Shown here: piece by piece, positions 6,344 to 7,323 of the stretch | Position numbering within the stretch: the stretch's first letter is position 1 | How the letters are laid out: every line of letters begins with the position of its first letter | Position numbers and translations under genes: made by a program | Notes under the pieces: model-generated | Told to the model about the DNA's origin: nothing | Seen by the model: the letters and a program-made list of their open reading frames with translations, nothing else | The model's database searches: none | Source: an uncultured Pseudomonadota bacterium | GTDB taxonomy: Bacteria; Pseudomonadota; Gammaproteobacteria; Methylococcales; Methylomonadaceae | Length of the DNA stretch: 7,323 nt | Assembly (NCBI GenBank): GCA_903953455.1 | Contig: CAJBJW010000133.1 | Location: 1-7,323, forward strand | Direction: 5' to 3'

Positions 6344-6382
6344 GTCGGAGTTTGCATTACAGCCTCGTTGACGAACTCCTAC
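6344..6382. repeat. 39-base imperfect hairpin, REP- or MITE-like candidate
   Basis: The arms 6344-6354 and 6372-6382 pair in 10 of 11 positions counting one G-T wobble: GT, a C/T mismatch, GGAGTT, a T/G wobble, then G. The loop is 17 bases. Read on the minus strand it opens with GTAGGAG, and a GTAG-type head before an imperfect palindrome is the layout of many REP elements. It is more GC-rich than the surrounding spacer. It has no U-run, so it is not a classic terminator. Whether it is repeated elsewhere cannot be seen from one copy. Confidence 0.45.
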
Positions 6383-6481
6383 CTCTTTCTCCTGACGAAT
6401 AGGCATCACTAAATTCATTTAATTTAAAATGTGATCGCATCGGGCTCATACAAATAACGCTATGTCATTGATACTAAATAC
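6383..6481. other. Spacer downstream of the EF-hand gene
   Basis: About 100 bases with no gene and no hairpin-plus-T-run terminator for the minus-strand EF-hand gene. A pyrimidine-rich stretch (6376-6392) reads as purine-rich, Shine-Dalgarno-like sequence on the minus strand, but no convincing gene follows it. Confidence 0.4.
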
Positions 6482-7147
6482 TTACGCTAAAAGTTCACTT
6501 TGTGTATCGTTAACCGGCTTAGTATAGTCTTGAAGCGTTTTCACTAAATCCAACATTTGATTTTCTTGAACTGTTGGTAAATTAACGGGGGCGATATCAA
6601 CTGGCTTATTCAAATCACTCTGATTGATTAATGCATTTCGGGCAGTATTAAAATAAATATCTATTTCGCTTGAAGTGATTTTTCCATCATTATTTGTATC
6701 AATATCACTGACATTAATTGCGTAATCACTATCAGCCGATAGTGTGCCAGTTTCATTTACTATGGGTGATTCTGTAGCGTTACCTTGACCGTAATCAAAA
6801 GGTTTAAAATGATGGTGATGGCAAGGTAGCATGTCTGCTTGTTTTTGTATATTCGCTTGGGCGTAAGTATCAATTGATCCAGTAAACTGCTCTAAAACCG
6901 CAGTCATTTCATCTTTCGTGACTTTACCATCGCTATTGTTGTCAAAATTCGAAAACAAATTATTTGTTATCTGATTTGAATCTCCCGCAGTGGTTGCATC
7001 AAACAAGGATTTTAAATCACTTTTTTCAAAGTAACCCTTATTTTTGGGATCGAGAGTTGAAAATAAATTATCTGTGATATTTTGTGCCATTGGACGTGGT
7101 GGCGGCACAGGCATAGCATAACTATAATTTAGCTTATTGATATTCAT
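6482..7147 (-). CDS. EF-hand calcium-binding domain protein of unknown function
   Basis: This 221-residue protein is not recognised as a named family member, but its EF-hands are clear. Loop 2 (DNNSDGKVTKDE, 69-80) and loop 3 (DTNNDGKITSSE, 150-161) keep Asp/Asn at positions 1, 3 and 5, Gly6 and Glu12, so both should bind Ca2+. Loop 1 (DPKNKGYFEKSD, 33-44) has Lys at positions 3 and 5 and is degenerate. Helix plus loop 1 and helix plus loop 2 look duplicated (ITDNLFSTLD versus ITNNLFSNFD, 36 residues apart). The N-terminus has a proline patch PVPPPRP (13-19), and a CHHHH cluster (109-113) lies between the hands. No signal peptide or membrane segment is visible, so it is either cytosolic or exported by an unrecognised route. 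The start is chosen at 7147 because GAGGA (plus-strand 7155-7159) lies 7 bases upstream; the 34 extra residues of the longer frame look like translated leader. Confidence 0.8.
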   Translation of the reverse strand: MNINKLNYSYAMPVPPPRPMAQNITDNLFSTLDPKNKGYFEKSDLKSLFDATTAGDSNQITNNLFSNFDNNSDGKVTKDEMTAVLEQFTGSIDTYAQANIQKQADMLPCHHHHFKPFDYGQGNATESPIVNETGTLSADSDYAINVSDIDTNNDGKITSSEIDIYFNTARNALINQSDLNKPVDIAPVNLPTVQENQMLDLVKTLQDYTKPVNDTQSELLA

Positions 7148-7154
7148 GAAGTTA

Positions 7155-7159
7155 TCCTC
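7155..7159 (-). promoter_or_regulatory. Shine-Dalgarno site fixing the EF-hand gene start
   Basis: GAGGA on the minus strand, 7 bases before the ATG at 7147. The frame is open further upstream to an ATG at 7249, but that start has no such site and would overlap the possible stop codon of the neighbouring gene, so the inner start is preferred. Confidence 0.75.
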
Positions 7160-7245
7160 TAACAATATTACTCTAAAAACGTATACTGCTTTATCGGATA
7201 CAAATCTAAAAAATTGAATTTTATTAGATGATGTTACGCAGCTTG

Positions 7246-7323
7246 TCATTTAGCCAATTCTGCTTGGTCAATTTGAGTTACCCGAACCATCAATTTTGCT
7301 CGCAATGCAAAAAGAGTAAGCAG
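7246..7323 (-). CDS. Possible C-terminal end of an unidentified gene, cut by window edge
   Basis: On the minus strand the frame from the window edge stays open for 25 codons and ends in TGA at 7246, giving a plausible charged C-terminus (ALRAKLMVRVTQIDQAELAK). The other two minus-strand frames are closed. It lies 98 bases upstream of the EF-hand gene in the same direction. Twenty-five open codons could easily arise by chance, and the plus-strand frame over the same bases is also open from ATG 7228, so the call is weak. No family is recognised. Confidence 0.3.
   Translation of the reverse strand: MLTLFALRAKLMVRVTQIDQAELAK

Noticed and set aside
7148..7249. 34-residue N-terminal extension of the EF-hand protein
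   Set aside because: A good GAGGA site 7 bases before the ATG at 7147 marks the inner start. The extension contains that site and overlaps the possible stop of the next gene.
1..7323. CRISPR array, tRNA or rRNA gene, complete insertion sequence, toxin-antitoxin or phage genes
   Set aside because: No regularly spaced repeats, tRNA-like folds, transposase motifs or phage-type genes were seen on either strand.

Overview
The window looks like chromosomal DNA of a fairly low-GC (roughly 40% by eye) gammaproteobacterium. The evidence is a type IV pilus minor-pilin gene string of the PilV/PilW/PilX/FimT type, a pyrG-kdsA pair as in many Gram-negative gammaproteobacteria, and a GlyA very close to the enterobacterial enzyme. 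KdsA shows that the cell makes Kdo-containing lipopolysaccharide. I cannot name the genus; a Thiotrichales/Beggiatoa-like or other AT-rich lineage is only a guess.

Layout. Positions 1-2180 (+) hold four tightly packed minor-pilin genes: pilV (5' end cut by the window), pilW, pilX and a fimT/gspH-type pseudopilin. They are joined by ATGA overlaps or a 5-base gap, so they are almost certainly one operon. A 135-base spacer with a plausible promoter leads into pyrG (CTP synthase, 2316-3938) and kdsA (Kdo-8-phosphate synthase, 3942-4766), only 3 bases apart. A strong bidirectional terminator hairpin (4780-4819) separates kdsA from the convergent glyA (serine hydroxymethyltransferase, 4857-6110, minus strand). 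The 371-base spacer 6111-6481 has no convincing gene. It does have structure: a 14-bp perfect palindrome inside a 9-bp inverted repeat just upstream of glyA, a cluster of AT-rich palindromes, and a 39-base imperfect hairpin resembling a dispersed repeat. A 221-residue EF-hand protein of unknown role follows on the minus strand (6482-7147). The right edge may hold the last 25 codons of another minus-strand gene.

How the genes fit together. The pilins form or prime the tip of a type IV pilus (adhesion, twitching, possibly DNA uptake). PyrG makes CTP and KdsA makes the Kdo precursor; CTP is later used by KdsB to activate Kdo, which gives the pair a metabolic logic. GlyA supplies glycine and one-carbon units independently. 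The EF-hand protein is the only gene here without a recognisable job.

I see no new multi-gene system. The points most worth a second look are the metal-dependent-type active site of KdsA, the altered DNA-binding motif (GRVH instead of GRxR) in the FimT-like protein, the EF-hand/His-cluster protein, and the structured DNA upstream of glyA.
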